A stretch of DNA of 28,149 nucleotides from CBFGRU01 sp965651255. Lineage in GTDB: Bacteria > Planctomycetota > Phycisphaerae > Phycisphaerales > SM1A02. The translations under genes were made by a program, and so were the position numbers. Positions 1 through 7,558 of this stretch are shown piece after piece. The stretch lies in the NCBI GenBank assembly GCA_965651255.1, contig CBFGRU010000008.1, forward strand, positions 1-28,149, written 5' to 3'. The notes under the pieces were generated by a model, which saw nothing but the letters and a program-made list of their open reading frames with translations, had not been told where the DNA came from and ran no database searches. The stretch's first letter is position 1. Every line of letters begins with the position of its first letter.

Positions 1-377
1 CCGACGCGCCGGCGGCTGCGGGTCGCCCAGGTAATCAGTCCGCTGCGGCCCAGCCCTTGAAGATCGAGTACGAGGTTGTACTCGCGCTGCGCCAGCTCGT
101 TCATCCAGCGGCGAAGGTCGCTTAGAACCGCAGGTTTCCACCATCGGGCAAACCGCGTGCGAGGAAAGGGGATCGCTTCATCCAGATCGGGATGGGCCTG
201 AATCGCCTCGATGAACTGATCGCGCACGATCCAGTCGATCCGCGCGGTGGGATACGCCTGTCGAAGGGAAACCAGCGCGGGAACAGTGCGGCAGACATCA
301 CCCAGAGCGCTGGGGCGGACGATGAGAATCCGTTCAGGTGGGGGGCAATCGCTCATCAGGCGTGAAAGGGCAGGCAT
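1..377 (-). CDS. Glycosyltransferase family 9 (ADP-heptose:LPS heptosyltransferase-like), C-terminus beyond window
   Basis: This is the N-terminal ~125 residues of a GT9-family enzyme. Family members transfer heptose or a related sugar from a nucleotide donor to lipid A-core or other glycans at the cytoplasmic face of the inner membrane. Reading the minus strand from ATG 377 gives the family hallmark ILIVRPSALGDVCRTVPAL (about residues 17-35), then RIDWIV and a DLQGLGRSGL motif near residue 110, all typical of the WaaC/WaaF N-terminal Rossmann domain. The gene runs off the left edge, so the donor-binding half is not visible. The start is uncertain: ATG 377 lacks a clear ribosome site, ATG 356 is an alternative, and the frame stays open upstream of 377. 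The gene diverges from the 724-aa protein at 516. The family is secure; the exact sugar is not known. Confidence 0.85.
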   Translation of the reverse strand, partial: MPALSRLMSDCPPPERILIVRPSALGDVCRTVPALVSLRQAYPTARIDWIVRDQFIEAIQAHPDLDEAIPFPRTRFARWWKPAVLSDLRRWMNELAQREYNLVLDLQGLGRSGLITWATRSRRRV

Positions 378-423
378 CCACCCGCGAAGAAGAGAAATGA
401 TGCGGGATCGGGCATGAACAGAC

Positions 424-434
424 TCATAGTATGA
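424..434. promoter_or_regulatory. Palindromic candidate bidirectional -10 element
   Basis: The 11-bp perfect palindrome TCATAGTATGA lies in the divergent gap between the glycosyltransferase (-) and the 724-aa protein (+). It presents TAGTAT on + and TACTAT on -, both -10-like. No convincing -35 was seen on either side, so this is a weak call. Confidence 0.3.
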
Positions 435-515
435 CTGCGATCGAAGGATCGCGACCCGGCCCACCGGTCCCACCCGGGTACCCCGGACGAATGACAACTG
501 GACAGGAGAGATCGA

Positions 516-2690
516 ATGAAACGACGGAGACTTCACACAGCGCTGTTCGGCTCGGCGGTAGCGCTCGGTGCCCTGACGGCGTCCGCCGCGCCAATGCAGT
601 CGCAGGATGCGTTGGTCGTACGCACAGCTGGCATCGATCGGATGCTGCCCAGCGAGAAGGATCGCGCGTTGAAGCAGGCGCTTCATCTGCTGGGAAATCG
701 GATAGAAGAATTGCCGGCTGAGTTCGGCCAGATGGACTTTCCCGCGGGACCAATGCGGGCGATCTATGAGATGCTGATGAGCCCGATGTCATTGGTCGTC
801 TCACTCGACCCGAACGCGGATCCGAACCAGGGTCCGCCGTTCTCGGTGCAGATGATGGTCGAATCCGCCGATGAGGCCGCGGCCAGCCAACGCGCCGAGA
901 CGATGTTTCAATTGATTGAGATGGCGATGGGGGGCGGTCTGGTCGATGCACCGGGCATGCCGGGCATGAAGTTGCTCGACATGAACGGCGTGAAGGGACT
1001 GCTCGGCTCGACGAACATTGCGGGGCGACCTTCGTTTGTTGCCATGGTCAATCGTGATGTTCCCTCGCCGGTTGACCTCGGACCGATGGGGCTGCCCACG
1101 GGTGTTGAAGCGGTCGGTGGGCTGATCATCGACACCGAACCCCTGCAGCCGATGATCGAGATGGCGCTTGAACAGGCCGGGCCGAACGCCGAAGAAATCC
1201 GCGCCCAGCTTCGTGCGCAGGGTGTATTGAGCGATCGTCCTCTGCGGCTGACCGCTGCGCACGGCTTTGGCGGCGGGTATGCCCACGGCGTGCTCAATTA
1301 CGGCAACTACCTGGCGAACCCTCTGAATCGCATCCTCATCGCCGACAAGCGTTTGACAGAAATTGATCTTGCGATGATTCCCGGCGATGCGACCTACGCC
1401 CAGGTGAGCCATGCGAACCTGTCGGCGATCCCGCACCTCATCATGGAAGTGTTGCGCCCGATCGCCGAGGGCCAGGGCAACAACATTCCGCCGTATGAAG
1501 AGATCATGGCGGAAGCACAGGCCCAGTTGGGTTTCAATCCCGAGACGGATTTCTTCGCCCACTTCGGCACGCGTGCCGGCTTCTACATGGCGGATTCAAC
1601 CGGGGGAGGCGGCCTGACCTCGGCCATCTTCTTCTTCGAAGTGAAGAACACCGACGGCATGCAGCAGACCCTCGAACACCTCGTCGGGATGATCTCGGAG
1701 ATGGGTGAGGGAATGGCGCGAGGATACGTGCGAATGGAACGCGCCGAAGTGCCTGGGCTTTCAACCGCGTGGGTGCTGCGCTTCCCGGGGTTGCCGATCC
1801 CCTTCGAGATGACCATGGCATTGGAACGCAATCACCTGTGGCTCGGTGCAACGCCCCAGGCGGTCAGCACTGCCCTCGGGCACGCGCGGAACCCGGGGAA
1901 CGGTCTGCTCGGAAACGCGCGGTTTCGCGAGCTTTCCAGCGGTGTCCCCCGTGATGCGGTGGGTCTGACGTTTACCGATTCGCCGAAACTCGCATCGCGC
2001 GGGTACGGCATGGCGTCGATGGGCCTCAGCGCTCTCTCGAACATGGTTCGCTCGCCCAGCGACCGAGGCCGGGCAGCCACGCTGATGATGCCGAGTCTGC
2101 GCGAGTTGCTCGATGGCGCAAAGGGTTCACTCATCGTCACGCGCGTCCAGGCAAACGATCTGACCCTGACGAGCAAGTCTGACCCCTCGCTGACCCTGAA
2201 CCTCTGCGCCGCTGCGGGTGCGGTCGGTTCATCGCCGGTCGCCATCGGCGCCATCGCGCTCGGTGCGGGCGTGACGATGCCGGCGATCGCGCGGGCGCGC
2301 GAGCAGGCCAAACAGGTCAAGGCCGGCACCCAACTGCGTCAGCTCCACGTCGCGGTGCTTTCCTACGAGCAGGCGAACGGCAAACTGCCGCCCGACATCC
2401 AGACCTTGATTCGCGAAGGGTACATCGCGGAAGAGATGCTCACTTCGCCGATTGGATCGGCCGGAGATGCGACCCCCGACATTTGGATCAACCTCGCTGA
2501 TCCGCGGCTGACCAACATGGATGCCGATCGCATCATCGGATATGACCGCGGCGCCTACCTGCAGACCTATGAAGTCAATGTCCTGTTCGCTGACGGCCAT
2601 GTCGAGCGGCACAGCACATGGGACTTTGACGACATGATCAGCGATGAGAAGTACGAAGGGGTTGACTTCAAGCTGCCTGGCATGTGGTAA
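516..2690 (+). CDS. Secreted/anchored protein with C-terminal pilin-like module (function unknown)
   Basis: A 724-residue protein I cannot assign to a function. The ATG at 516 is preceded by a good ribosome site (AGGAGAG, 504-510). The N-terminus is a Sec signal peptide: MKRRR, a hydrophobic core to about residue 24, then ASAAP. Residues ~30-560 form a large, Met/Gly/Pro-rich extracytoplasmic region with no recognised catalytic motif. At ~566-590 a hydrophobic helix leads into ARAREQAKQVKAGTQLRQL and NGKLPPD. The tail carries LFADGHVERH (about 690-699). Helix, R/K-rich amphipathic stretch, NGKLPP and DGHV are the arrangement of planctomycete pilin-like (DUF1559 / H-X9-DG) proteins, but here at the C-terminal end and without a prepilin leader. 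A strong hairpin follows the stop. It may be an envelope surface protein; that is inference. Confidence 0.8.
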   Translation: MKRRRLHTALFGSAVALGALTASAAPMQSQDALVVRTAGIDRMLPSEKDRALKQALHLLGNRIEELPAEFGQMDFPAGPMRAIYEMLMSPMSLVVSLDPNADPNQGPPFSVQMMVESADEAAASQRAETMFQLIEMAMGGGLVDAPGMPGMKLLDMNGVKGLLGSTNIAGRPSFVAMVNRDVPSPVDLGPMGLPTGVEAVGGLIIDTEPLQPMIEMALEQAGPNAEEIRAQLRAQGVLSDRPLRLTAAHGFGGGYAHGVLNYGNYLANPLNRILIADKRLTEIDLAMIPGDATYAQVSHANLSAIPHLIMEVLRPIAEGQGNNIPPYEEIMAEAQAQLGFNPETDFFAHFGTRAGFYMADSTGGGGLTSAIFFFEVKNTDGMQQTLEHLVGMISEMGEGMARGYVRMERAEVPGLSTAWVLRFPGLPIPFEMTMALERNHLWLGATPQAVSTALGHARNPGNGLLGNARFRELSSGVPRDAVGLTFTDSPKLASRGYGMASMGLSALSNMVRSPSDRGRAATLMMPSLRELLDGAKGSLIVTRVQANDLTLTSKSDPSLTLNLCAAAGAVGSSPVAIGAIALGAGVTMPAIARAREQAKQVKAGTQLRQLHVAVLSYEQANGKLPPDIQTLIREGYIAEEMLTSPIGSAGDATPDIWINLADPRLTNMDADRIIGYDRGAYLQTYEVNVLFADGHVERHSTWDFDDMISDEKYEGVDFKLPGMW

Positions 2691-2729
2691 GTCCCGAAAT
2701 CCGTTGGGGTTGCGTAGTCCGATAGTCAC

Positions 2730-2755
2730 AGCCGGCCGGAACCTTCCGGCCGGCT
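2730..2755 (+). terminator. Hairpin terminator after the 724-aa gene
   Basis: A 12-bp perfect inverted repeat (arms 2730-2741 and 2744-2755, loop CC) made of GGCCGG-rich arms starts 39 bases after the stop at 2690. It is followed by only a weak T stretch (TTGTG), so termination strength is uncertain. Confidence 0.65.
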
Positions 2756-2852
2756 TGTGCGTATCGTCACCCGGTTCGTTCTCATTTCTCTCATCCGCCA
2801 CCGGCCTTTCTTGTGCGGATGTTCGATTTGGGGTTACTTTATTGAAGTGACA

Positions 2853-2867
2853 GTCCGGATTCCGGAC
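2853..2867. promoter_or_regulatory. Compact dyad upstream of the kinase gene
   Basis: GTCCGGA-T-TCCGGAC is a perfect 15-nt palindrome with 7-bp arms, located 36 bp upstream of the candidate -35 of the kinase promoter. It is too small for a terminator. It could be an operator, but no regulator is identified. Confidence 0.3.
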
Positions 2868-2902
2868 GGCGAACCCACCCGTGACTGGCTGTCGGCAGCC
2901 GG

Positions 2903-2931
2903 TTGCGCGGTGGAGCGGGAGTCGGTACCAT
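2903..2931 (+). promoter_or_regulatory. Candidate sigma70-type promoter of the kinase gene
   Basis: TTGCGC (2903-2908), a 17-nt spacer, then TACCAT (2926-2931). Initiation near 2938 would leave a leader of about 29 nt before ATG 2967, containing an AGGA too close to the start to be an ideal ribosome site. Confidence 0.45.
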
Positions 2932-2966
2932 TCCCGCCTTTCGATTGACGTTGCCCCCGTTCAGGA

Positions 2967-4796
2967 ATGCAGAGCCCGGTGACAGAGCGCGATTCGCACA
3001 ATTCGCCCGCGCGTGACCCGTTGGATGAAGATCGTCCACTCGGACTCGCGGATACCGATCAGCCCGATGCTGAAGCATCGCGCACGGGCGGTGCGGCTGG
3101 TGACACGCGCGCCGCCGCCGCCGATGCCGTGAAACGTCGCGCTTCCAGTTCCCGCAGTCGAAGTGACAGTCGATCGGGCTCGGGAACGGGCGCTTCGGCC
3201 GACAGCCGCGGCAAGAGTACATCCTTCGAGACGATGCTCGGCAAGGCAATCATCGATCGTGGGCTGGCGAGCGATGATGAGATCGAACTCTGCCGCGCGA
3301 TTCAGGCGCAGAGCACGGCCGAGGGTGACCCGCGACAACTCGCGGACATTCTCATCGAGAATGAGTTTCTCACCGGCAAACAGGTCGAGCGAATTCGCCG
3401 CGATTTCGAGGATGAGAAGACCACCCAGCAGATTCCCGGATACAAGATTCTCAAGAAACTCGGCTCCGGCGCCATGGCCACGGTGTTCCTGGGCAGGCAG
3501 CTCTCACTTGATCGTCTCGTCGCGATCAAGGTGTTGCCGATCAAGTTTTCCTCGAATGAGAAGTTCATTGAGCGGTTCTACAAGGAAGGTCGCGCCGCCG
3601 CCCAACTCAATCACCGCAATATCGTCGGCGCCTATGACGTGGGTCAGGCGGGCGATCACCACTACTTCGTCATGGAGTACGTGGATGGCGACACGGTGTA
3701 CGACCGCGTAAAGGCGCAGAAGCGCTTCGATGAGAAGGAAGCGATCGACGTCATTCTGCAGGTCGCCCGTGCCCTGGAACATGCGCACGCAAAGGGATTC
3801 ATTCACCGCGACATCAAGCCCAAGAACATCATGCTCTCGAAGGAAGGGCAGGTGAAGCTGGCCGACCTCGGTCTCGCCCGTGCGGTGAGCGACAAGGAAG
3901 CGGCCGAGGCGGAAGCCGGCCGCGCCTACGGGACGCCGTACTACATCTCGCCGGAACAGATTCGCGGCGAAGTCAACATCGGGCCTCAGGCGGATATCTA
4001 CGGCCTCGGTGCGACGTTCTACCACATGGTCGCCGGCAAGGTTCCCTTCGAGGGGAAGAATCCCTCGGCGGTGATGCACAAGCATTTGAAGACTCCGCTT
4101 ACGCCGCCCGATCATCTGAATCCGAAGCTCAGCCCGGGGACGGCGCAGGTCATCGAGATGATGATGGCCAAGAGTCGCAAGGACCGCTATCGCACGGTGG
4201 CCGATCTCCTGATCGATCTTGAACACATCCGCAAGGGTGAGCAGCCGCACTTCGCGCAGAGCAAAGTCGTCAATACCGACATCGCCAGTCGCATCGAGGA
4301 ACAGGCGCGTGCCATTCCCGTGGCGGTGCAGCCGCGACCGGCCGGGCCGAAGATGCCGAGCGTGACGGCGCATCCTCTCTTCATCGGAACGCTCATCGTC
4401 GCGGTGCTCAGCATTCTCATCAATCTCGTGCTGGCGGGCATGCTCTCGAATCGCGGTTCCGCGGGCGGGGCCGGTGGCATGGCACAGAATCCCGGCGCAA
4501 CCGTCACGCCCGCACCGTCATTGACCGGCATGTGGGAATCGATCAGCATCTCCGGCGATCGCCTGGTCGGCATCGAACGGGTTGAGATCGCCTTCGGCAC
4601 TGACTCCACCGGCACGCTGGTGACGACGACCGGCGGCGTTCCTACGCGGTACGACTTCACCTACACGCGCTCCGGCAATTCTCTGACGATGCGCATCGGA
4701 AGCGCCAACGTCCGCTACACGTACACGCTTGCCGACGGTCAGCTGGCGATGAATCGCAGCGACGGGACCGGTCGCATTGTGCTCGTGCGTCAGTAG
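2967..4796 (+). CDS. Membrane-anchored Ser/Thr protein kinase (Hanks type)
   Basis: A 609-residue kinase predicted to phosphorylate Ser/Thr of cytoplasmic targets. Residues 1-85 are disordered and rich in Ser, Arg, Ala and Asp. Residues ~89-150 are a helical region with GDPRQLADILIENEFLT that resembles the N-terminal domain of GspE/PilB-type ATPases, known from other planctomycete kinases. The kinase domain spans ~159-425: Gly-rich loop LGSGAMATVFLG (165-176), ATP-binding Lys in VAIK (K188), catalytic HRD (280-282) with KPKN, DLG (300-302) in place of DFG, and activation segment GTPYYISPEQ. The catalytic residues are present, so it should be active. One transmembrane helix (~470-492) is followed by ~115 extracytoplasmic residues with Thr/Gly-rich beta strands, possibly a sensor. 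The start could also be GTG at 2979. Confidence 0.93.
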   Translation: MQSPVTERDSHNSPARDPLDEDRPLGLADTDQPDAEASRTGGAAGDTRAAAADAVKRRASSSRSRSDSRSGSGTGASADSRGKSTSFETMLGKAIIDRGLASDDEIELCRAIQAQSTAEGDPRQLADILIENEFLTGKQVERIRRDFEDEKTTQQIPGYKILKKLGSGAMATVFLGRQLSLDRLVAIKVLPIKFSSNEKFIERFYKEGRAAAQLNHRNIVGAYDVGQAGDHHYFVMEYVDGDTVYDRVKAQKRFDEKEAIDVILQVARALEHAHAKGFIHRDIKPKNIMLSKEGQVKLADLGLARAVSDKEAAEAEAGRAYGTPYYISPEQIRGEVNIGPQADIYGLGATFYHMVAGKVPFEGKNPSAVMHKHLKTPLTPPDHLNPKLSPGTAQVIEMMMAKSRKDRYRTVADLLIDLEHIRKGEQPHFAQSKVVNTDIASRIEEQARAIPVAVQPRPAGPKMPSVTAHPLFIGTLIVAVLSILINLVLAGMLSNRGSAGGAGGMAQNPGATVTPAPSLTGMWESISISGDRLVGIERVEIAFGTDSTGTLVTTTGGVPTRYDFTYTRSGNSLTMRIGSANVRYTYTLADGQLAMNRSDGTGRIVLVRQ

Positions 4797-4837
4797 ATTC
4801 ACACCCTGCGAAACTGCCGGCACTCTCCGCCGCCGCA

Positions 4838-4865
4838 TGGACTCCATCGCCCGGCGCGGTACCAT
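4838..4865 (+). promoter_or_regulatory. Candidate promoter giving a leaderless tal transcript
   Basis: TGGACT (4838-4843), a 16-nt spacer, TACCAT (4860-4865), then 6 nt to ATG 4872. Initiation 7 nt after the -10 would fall on the A of the start codon. No Shine-Dalgarno sequence is seen in the preceding 30 bases. Confidence 0.5.
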
Positions 4866-4871
4866 CCGCGC

Positions 4872-5516
4872 ATGGACCTCTACATCGATACTGCGAACCT
4901 TGATGAAATCCGTCAGGCCGCCGCCATGGGCGTGCTCGACGGTGTGACCACCAATCCCTCCCTCATCGCCAAGGAAGGCGCTGACTTCCACACGCGGATG
5001 AAGGAAATCTGCGAGATCGTGCCCGGCCCGGTCTCGGCCGAAGTCGTCTCCACCGATCACGATGGCATGATCAAGGAGGCGAACGAACTCATCAAGATCG
5101 CGGACAACATCGTCATCAAGCTGCCTTCGATCGTCGAGGGGCTCAAGGCCTGCCGCACGCTCAGCGACCGCGGCATTCGCGTGAACATGACGCTCTGCTT
5201 CCAGCCGCTGCAGGCGCTGCTGGTCGCGAAGGCCGGCGCGTTCCTCGTCTCGCCCTTCATCGGACGCATCGATGACATCGGCGAAGATGGCATGCAACTC
5301 ATCCAGCAGATCCGCCAGATCTACGACAACTACGGCTTCGAGACGAAGGTCCTCGCGGCGAGCATCCGGCATCCGCTGCATCTCGTGCAGTGTGCGATGA
5401 TCGGCGCCGATGTGGCGACGGTTCCCTTTAAGGTCATCGAGCAGATGATGAAGCATCCGCTCACTGACCAGGGCCTCGAAAAGTTCCTCGCCGACTGGAA
5501 GAAGACGAAGAAGTAA
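4872..5516 (+). CDS. tal: Transaldolase, short (TalC-like) type
   Basis: A 214-residue cytoplasmic enzyme of the compact transaldolase / fructose-6-phosphate aldolase family. It transfers a dihydroxyacetone unit between sugar phosphates in the non-oxidative pentose phosphate pathway. The N-terminus MDLYIDTANL and GVTTNPSLIAKEG are family hallmarks. The Schiff-base lysine is K83 in IVIKLP, and SPFIGRIDDIG (127-137) forms the phosphate-side loop. Glu57 (SAEVVST) and Phe129 (SPF) are at positions where true transaldolases have Glu/Phe and fructose-6-phosphate aldolases have Gln/Tyr, so transaldolase activity is the better guess. The length is normal for the subfamily. The stop codon ends at 5516, directly against the gnd stop codon on the other strand. 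Confidence 0.93.
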   Translation: MDLYIDTANLDEIRQAAAMGVLDGVTTNPSLIAKEGADFHTRMKEICEIVPGPVSAEVVSTDHDGMIKEANELIKIADNIVIKLPSIVEGLKACRTLSDRGIRVNMTLCFQPLQALLVAKAGAFLVSPFIGRIDDIGEDGMQLIQQIRQIYDNYGFETKVLAASIRHPLHLVQCAMIGADVATVPFKVIEQMMKHPLTDQGLEKFLADWKKTKK

Positions 5517-7085
5517 CTACCGCTTCTCCTGCGTGCGTTCCGGGCTCGGCCAGTCGAGGTGGAACATCTCGCCGCGCGGCTGATCGACCCGCTCGTAGGT
5601 GTGCGCACCGAAGTAATCGCGCTGCGCCTGCAAGAGGTTCGCTGGCAGCACCGCGCTCCGGTAGCTGTCGTAGTACGCGAGCGCGGAGGAGAACGCCGGC
5701 GTCGGAATGCCCGCATTCGCGGCGGCGGCGATGACCATCCGCCACGCCTTCTGTTTCTCGGCGACGGCGTTCATGAAGAATGAGTCCATCAGCAGATTGG
5801 GAAGCGCGGGCGATCGCCGGAACGCTTCGGTGATCGGCTGCAGGAACGCAGCGCGGATGATGCACCCGCCGCGCCAGATCTTCGCAAGCGTGCCGAAGTC
5901 GATGTCCCAGTTCCGCTCCACCGACATCGCGCGCATCAACTGAAACCCCTGCGCGTACACGCAGATCTTCGAGCAATAAAGCGCATCGCGCACGTGATTC
6001 ACGAACGCTTCGGGATCATCCACTGACGTGCGCAATGTGGATGGCTTCGGCCCGCCGAGCGATTCGCTCGCCTTGATGCGTTCATTCTTGAGCGCGCTCA
6101 TGCCGCGCGCGAACACCGCTTCGGCGATCGTCGCTGCGGGGATGCCGAGGTCGAGCGCGTTTACCGCCGTCCACTTACCCGTTCCCTTCTGGCCCGCCTT
6201 GTCGAGAATCATCTCGACGATGGGCCGGTCGGTCACCGGATCGGCCTGGCGCAGAATGTCGGCGGTGATTTCGATGAGGTAACTCTCGAGCTCGCCGTTG
6301 TTCCACTCTTCAAACGTCTCGCCGATGAGCGCGGGCGGCAAACCCAGCCCCGCGCGCATGACGTGGTACGCCTCGCAGATGAGCTGCATGTCGGCGTACT
6401 CGATGCCGTTGTGCACCATCTTCACGTAGTGGCCCGCGCCATCGGGGCCGATGTACGCCGCGCACGCCTCGCCGCCGGTGACCGGCTTGCCCGCTCGCGC
6501 GCCTTCGACCGGGCGACCCGTCTTCGCATCCACCTTCGCCGCGATCGCCGTCCACATCGGCTCCAGCCGCTTCCACGCCTCGCGATCACCGCCGGGCATC
6601 AGCGACGGCCCGAACCGCGCGCCGACCTCGCCGCCCGAGACGCCCGAGCCGAAGAACATCAGTTTGCCGCGGTACTTTGCTTCGCGCTCGACCGTGTCCG
6701 ACCAGAGCGAGTTGCCCGCATCAACGACGATGTCATCCTTGTGCAACCCCGCAGCAAGCAGGTCATCGCAGACCATGTCCACGATTCGTCCCGCCGGCAC
6801 GAGCACGATGATCACGCGCGGCGACTGCAGCGCCTTGATGAACGACTTCACATCGTGGCAGCCGACCACCCGCGGCGAATCCTTCCGGATCGCGCGCTCC
6901 GCCTCGGCGAAGCGGTGCACCGCCTCATCATCCCGGTCATACCCCGCCACGCGAAAACCGTGGTCGGCCAGATTGAGCGCGAGGTTGCGCCCCATCACGC
7001 CCAGGCCGATCATGCCGACATCGCACGGCCCGAGGGTGGAAGAGGACGCGGTCGATTCCGCACGCGAAGAGGAGGGGCTCGCCAT
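5517..7085 (-). CDS. gnd: 6-phosphogluconate dehydrogenase (decarboxylating)
   Basis: A 522-residue enzyme that oxidises and decarboxylates 6-phosphogluconate to ribulose 5-phosphate with NADP+ in the oxidative pentose phosphate pathway. The Rossmann motif GLGVMG is at residues 27-32. GSGVSGGEVGARFGPSLMPGG is interrupted by no gap and matches the substrate loop. The catalytic pair fits K222 (GHYVKMVHNGIEY) and E229, with the usual spacing of seven. The family is usually 470-485 residues; the excess is a Ser/Thr-rich N-terminal tail of about 20 residues and a short insert near 188-200. The start ATG 7085 is supported by a -10-like hexamer exactly 6 nt upstream. It converges on tal with zero spacer, so both genes lack an intergenic terminator. 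Confidence 0.95.
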   Translation of the reverse strand: MASPSSSRAESTASSSTLGPCDVGMIGLGVMGRNLALNLADHGFRVAGYDRDDEAVHRFAEAERAIRKDSPRVVGCHDVKSFIKALQSPRVIIVLVPAGRIVDMVCDDLLAAGLHKDDIVVDAGNSLWSDTVEREAKYRGKLMFFGSGVSGGEVGARFGPSLMPGGDREAWKRLEPMWTAIAAKVDAKTGRPVEGARAGKPVTGGEACAAYIGPDGAGHYVKMVHNGIEYADMQLICEAYHVMRAGLGLPPALIGETFEEWNNGELESYLIEITADILRQADPVTDRPIVEMILDKAGQKGTGKWTAVNALDLGIPAATIAEAVFARGMSALKNERIKASESLGGPKPSTLRTSVDDPEAFVNHVRDALYCSKICVYAQGFQLMRAMSVERNWDIDFGTLAKIWRGGCIIRAAFLQPITEAFRRSPALPNLLMDSFFMNAVAEKQKAWRMVIAAAANAGIPTPAFSSALAYYDSYRSAVLPANLLQAQRDYFGAHTYERVDQPRGEMFHLDWPSPERTQEKR

Positions 7086-7091
7086 GCGCCC

Positions 7092-7097
7092 AGTGTA
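7092..7097 (-). promoter_or_regulatory. Candidate -10 for leaderless gnd transcript
   Basis: TACACT on the minus strand (7097 to 7092) is followed by GGGCGC and then ATG 7085. No Shine-Dalgarno sequence and no good -35 were seen. The 6-nt gap is the same as for tal and two other genes here. Confidence 0.45.
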
Positions 7098-7124
7098 TCC
7101 GCGCGCGGGTTCGCGCGCGGTCCG

Positions 7125-7493
7125 TTACAGCAGGATGAACCCCGCGATCACGCCGATCACACCGATGAGCATCGTCACCAGGCCCGCCACGAATCCGAGT
7201 TCCCAGATGGATCGCAGCACCGGCACGCGATGCCAGCCGAATCGGGCGGAAATGAGCACGCCGATCCCGATCAACGCGATGCCGGCGAAGACGGCATCGC
7301 GCCCCATCAACGTCGTCGGTACGACGCGATACGCGCCGAACCAGACCGCTTCGCGCGACTGGATGCACATCACGCCGTAGATGATGAATGCCGCGGGTAC
7401 GAACAAGCCGAAAACCAGCGGCGAGATCACGCCGGTCCGCTCCAGCGTGTCGATGTCATCGGCCGGGTTGCCTCGGTAGAAGTACGCGGGCAT
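7125..7493 (-). CDS. Small membrane protein, three predicted TM helices (unknown)
   Basis: A 122-residue protein starting MPAYFYRGNPADDIDTLERT from ATG 7493. The frame is open further upstream, but that extension reads into repeat DNA and has no hydrophobic or conserved character. Three hydrophobic segments are visible: SPLVFGLFVPAAFIIYGVMC, VFAGIALIGIGVLIS and the C-terminal FVAGLVTMLIGVIGVIAGF. I recognise no family. The stop is 39 bp upstream of the gnd start, so the two could be cotranscribed, although gnd has its own candidate -10. Confidence 0.7.
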   Translation of the reverse strand: MPAYFYRGNPADDIDTLERTGVISPLVFGLFVPAAFIIYGVMCIQSREAVWFGAYRVVPTTLMGRDAVFAGIALIGIGVLISARFGWHRVPVLRSIWELGFVAGLVTMLIGVIGVIAGFILL

Positions 7494-7499
7494 GACGCC

Positions 7500-7505
7500 A
7501 GCATA
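7500..7505 (-). promoter_or_regulatory. Candidate -10 for leaderless transcript of the 122-aa gene
   Basis: TATGCT on the minus strand (7505 to 7500) ends 6 nt (GGCGTC) before ATG 7493. There is no Shine-Dalgarno sequence close to the start. This supports the short start over the longer open frame. Confidence 0.4.
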
Positions 7506-7558
7506 CCTGCGCTGGACGAGCCGGCATGTCCCGAATCTGTTCGGGCCGGACACCGCCG

